NCBI GenBank assembly: GCA_002170005.2
Contig: NHGT02000020.1
Coordinates: 5,450-31,749, forward strand
DNA length: 26,300 bases
DNA from: a bacterium TMED144
GTDB lineage: Bacteria; Fidelibacterota; Marinisomatia; Marinisomatales; TCS55
Reading direction: 5' to 3'
The stretch's first letter is position 1. The number at the start of each line of letters is the position of its first letter. The position numbers and the translations under genes are program-made. Under the pieces are notes generated by a model. That model saw only the letters and a program-made list of their open reading frames with translations. It made no database searches and was not told the DNA's origin. Positions 24,584 to 26,300 of the stretch are shown piece by piece.

Positions 24584-25612
24584 ATGTTAAAAGATTTAAT
24601 TCAGAAAAAGACACCTTTCATTGATGTTAGATCACCTGCTGAATTCAACCAAGGTTCGATTCCATTATCAATCAATATTCCTATTTTAAATGATATGGAG
24701 CGTGAGATTGTTGGAAAGGCTTTCAAATCAAGCGGACAGGAGACAGCAAAAAAAATTGGCCATCAATTAGTAAGCGGTAAGATAAAAAATGATAGGGTAA
24801 ATGAATGGAAGAAATTCATTGAAGCGAACCCCACATCTTGGCTTTATTGCGCCAGAGGTGGCTTAAGATCTGAAATCGCACAATCTTGGCTTAAAGATAT
24901 TGGCTTAATCATAGATAGAGTAGATGGAGGATTTAAATCAATAAGAAATTTTTGCTTGGAAGTCTTTGAACATATTAACGAAGATAACAAAGATTGGATA
25001 GTTTTAGCTGGCAGAACAGGATCAGATAAAACTGGTATGATAAATAAGCTTAAAAATAGCATAGATTTAGAAGGGCTAGCCAATCACAGGGGGTCTGCTT
25101 TTGGCGCTAGATCAACAAAGCAACCAAGTCCAGTTAATTTTGAAAATTTTCTAACTTTTGAATATTTATATCATGAATCGAACAAATTAGTGCTTGAAGA
25201 TGAATCAAGGACCATAGGAAGATTAGTTATCCCATCAAAATTCTATGACAAAATGAAAAAATCTAAAATTTGTATTGTTGAGGTTCCAATTGAGGAAAGA
25301 ATTGAAAATATTTTCAATGGGTATGTTGCTAGTCATCTAGAGAATGATAAAAATATTCTTTTAGCAAAAGAGCGGTTTCTTGCAAATTTAGATAAGATAA
25401 AGAAAAGACTGGGAGCATCAAGTCATTTAATTATTAAAAAAAAGATTCAAGAAGCATTTTCCAACTATGATCACAATGCTCACTTCGATTGGATAGAAAA
25501 ATTAATTGTCAGTTATTATGACAATATGTATGATTATCAATTAAATAAAAAAATTGATAGGTGCATTTTCAAGGGAAATACGTTGGAATGTTTAGAGTAT
25601 TTAAGATCTTAA
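24584..25612 (+). CDS. mnmH: tRNA 2-selenouridine synthase
   Basis: MnmH (SelU) replaces the 2-thio group of tRNA wobble uridine (mnm5s2U) with selenium, using selenophosphate. The N-terminal rhodanese domain (about 5-125) has P-F-I-D-V-R-S-P-A-E-F and the catalytic C89 in L-Y-C-A-R-G-G-L-R-S. The C-terminal P-loop domain (about 137-342) has G143-R-T-G-S-D-K-T150, then D-L-E-G-L-A-N-H-R-G-S-A-F-G (161-174) and L-E-D-E-S-R-T-I-G (204-212), all typical. Length 342 is close to that of E. coli SelU (about 364). The Walker A usually reads T-G-S-G-K-T, so Asp148 replaces the second Gly, which may weaken nucleotide binding. No selD (selenophosphate synthase) is in the window. It is convergent with the final gene across a structured spacer. 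Confidence 0.92.
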   Translation: MLKDLIQKKTPFIDVRSPAEFNQGSIPLSINIPILNDMEREIVGKAFKSSGQETAKKIGHQLVSGKIKNDRVNEWKKFIEANPTSWLYCARGGLRSEIAQSWLKDIGLIIDRVDGGFKSIRNFCLEVFEHINEDNKDWIVLAGRTGSDKTGMINKLKNSIDLEGLANHRGSAFGARSTKQPSPVNFENFLTFEYLYHESNKLVLEDESRTIGRLVIPSKFYDKMKKSKICIVEVPIEERIENIFNGYVASHLENDKNILLAKERFLANLDKIKKRLGASSHLIIKKKIQEAFSNYDHNAHFDWIEKLIVSYYDNMYDYQLNKKIDRCIFKGNTLECLEYLRS

Positions 25613-25616
25613 AATT

Positions 25617-25674
25617 CCGCTAATGACTCCCAAAATATAAACCCTCTATTAAATTGGGAGTCAATAATTTGCGG
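25617..25674 (+). other. Two-part hairpin downstream of mnmH, possible structured RNA or terminator
   Basis: The inner stem pairs TGACTCCCAA (25624-25633) with TTGGGAGTCA (25654-25663), a perfect 10 bp with a 20-base loop. The outer stem pairs CCGC (25617-25620) with GCGG (25671-25674). No T-run follows immediately, so a standard intrinsic terminator is not clear. It lies 4 bases after the mnmH stop, in a spacer between convergent genes. It may terminate in either direction or be part of a small RNA. Confidence 0.5.
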
Positions 25675-25719
25675 TTATTTCGTCAAGGAGAGAGCATGAC
25701 GATTTTAAAACGTAAATAA
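25675..25719 (+). other. Second nested hairpin in convergent spacer
   Basis: TCGTCA (25680-25685) pairs with TGACGA (25697-25702), with the 11-base purine-rich loop AGGAGAGAGCA, and TTTT follows at 25703-25706. Flanking TTATTT (25675-25680) can pair with AAATAA (25714-25719). It may be a weak terminator or a stem of a structured RNA with the preceding hairpin. From 25753 to the end of the gene at 25884 the spacer is very AT-rich and shows nothing further. Confidence 0.35.
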
Positions 25720-25883
25720 AAAATAATTAGAGTGTTGCGTTCCCCCGCTCCCTAATAATTTTAACTATAAAACTTAAATGATTAAATATATTATTGTCAA
25801 TAATAAAAATATAAAAAAATTATTAAATAAATATAAATATATAGTAATCTTTTAAGGTTTACAAATGAATTTAATTGAAAAAA

Positions 25884-26300
25884 TTATATTTGATGTCTTT
25901 TTAACAAATCTCTGGTGAGTATAATTCCTTTAAACTCAGTATGAACTGAGCCCTCATATTCTATACCTATGTATCCATCATAATTATGATTCGAAACGAT
26001 GTTCAACATTTTAGAAAAGTCAGTATTTACTTCTTCACCATTTTCATTAAACTCATGACTTTTTGCACTTACAGATTTTGCATATGGCATAAGTTCATCA
26101 ACGCCCTGATATCTATCATACCAATCATTTTCATTGATCTTAAAATTTCCAAAATCAGGAAGAGTTCCTATTGAAGGATCGTTAGCCATATTCATTATCT
26201 CGGAAAGCCATTTGCCGTTGGAGGATAAACCACCATGATTTTCAACAATTATGTTTATTTCAGCTTTTTTAGCATATTCTGCAAGTTTTTGAAGTCCATC
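25884..26300 (-). CDS. Sugar phosphate isomerase/epimerase-like TIM barrel, 5' part outside window
   Basis: This is the C-terminal 138 residues of a xylose-isomerase-like TIM barrel (AP endonuclease family 2), a family of sugar or inositol-derivative isomerases/epimerases. The frame stays open to the window end, so the ATG near 26195 is internal. The metal ligands appear in the usual order: Glu in I-I-V-E-N-H-G-G, Asp in T-L-P-D-F-G-N-F, His in S-A-K-S-H-E-F, and Glu in I-G-I-E-Y-E-G near the C-terminus. The stop is TAA at 25884-25886. The missing front would hold the rest of the barrel and any export signal. The substrate cannot be inferred. Confidence 0.82.
   Translation of the reverse strand, partial: DGLQKLAEYAKKAEINIIVENHGGLSSNGKWLSEIMNMANDPSIGTLPDFGNFKINENDWYDRYQGVDELMPYAKSVSAKSHEFNENGEEVNTDFSKMLNIVSNHNYDGYIGIEYEGSVHTEFKGIILTRDLLKRHQI

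Noticed and set aside
1..26300. tRNA, rRNA, CRISPR arrays, insertion sequences and prophage remnants
   Set aside because: None were seen by reading both strands; spacers are mostly short, apart from the hairpin region near 25617.

Overview
The window is AT-rich, dense bacterial DNA with 21 genes, two of them cut by the window edges, and almost no spacers. There is no rRNA, tRNA, CRISPR array, insertion sequence or phage gene. Several features point to a free-living Gram-negative bacterium of the Bacteroidota/Marinimicrobia (FCB) group, probably marine. These are lipoprotein signals ending in F/L-x-S-C or similar, a sortilin-type beta-propeller with many Asp-boxes, a CotH-kinase lipoprotein, a Bacteroidota-like ArgH N-terminus, a stand-alone TonB-plug lipoprotein, and TAnnTTT boxes upstream of several genes. 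The lineage is an inference from gene content, with no marker gene to confirm it.

Layout. Positions 1-1472 (minus strand) hold a truncated exported amidohydrolase and an exported dienelactone-hydrolase-like protein. Positions 1592-4942 hold a 1116-residue membrane protein made of two tandem copies of [extracytoplasmic domain + CPBP membrane protease domain]. Only the first copy keeps the catalytic residues. Positions 4951-6423 (minus) encode a fusion of a phytol-kinase-like and a DUF92/phytyl-phosphate-kinase-like domain. Positions 6466-7977 encode a D-aminoacylase-like lipoprotein, and 7981-11076 (minus) a secreted sortilin-like beta-propeller. Positions 11186-18751 are a run of seven plus-strand genes: CotH lipoprotein, PYROXD2-like FAD oxidoreductase, alpha/beta-hydrolase lipoprotein, argG, argH, an SRPBCC protein and a DUF2834 membrane protein. 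Positions 18754-19137 (minus) encode a TonB-plug lipoprotein. Positions 19248-22673 carry peptide deformylase, a PD-(D/E)XK nuclease and a prolyl oligopeptidase lipoprotein. Positions 22682-24496 (minus) carry a GtrA plus GT39/ArnT-like pair. Positions 24584-25612 encode tRNA 2-selenouridine synthase (mnmH). A 271-base convergent spacer rich in hairpins follows. The window closes with the 3' part of a sugar-phosphate isomerase/epimerase-like gene on the minus strand.

How the genes work together. Most are housekeeping (arginine synthesis, N-terminal Met processing, tRNA modification) or envelope-directed degradation of peptides, N-acyl amino acids and esters. That fits an organism that scavenges dissolved organic matter. 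The argG-argH pair is the only clear metabolic operon. The GtrA-GT39 pair probably glycosylates lipid or polysaccharide through a polyprenyl-phosphate sugar. The kinase fusion may salvage free isoprenoid alcohol (for example phytol) to the diphosphate.

No multi-gene novel system such as a defence island or biosynthetic cluster is evident. The most notable observations are the duplicated protease with an inactivated second half, the two-kinase fusion, and the structured convergent spacer at 25617-25752.
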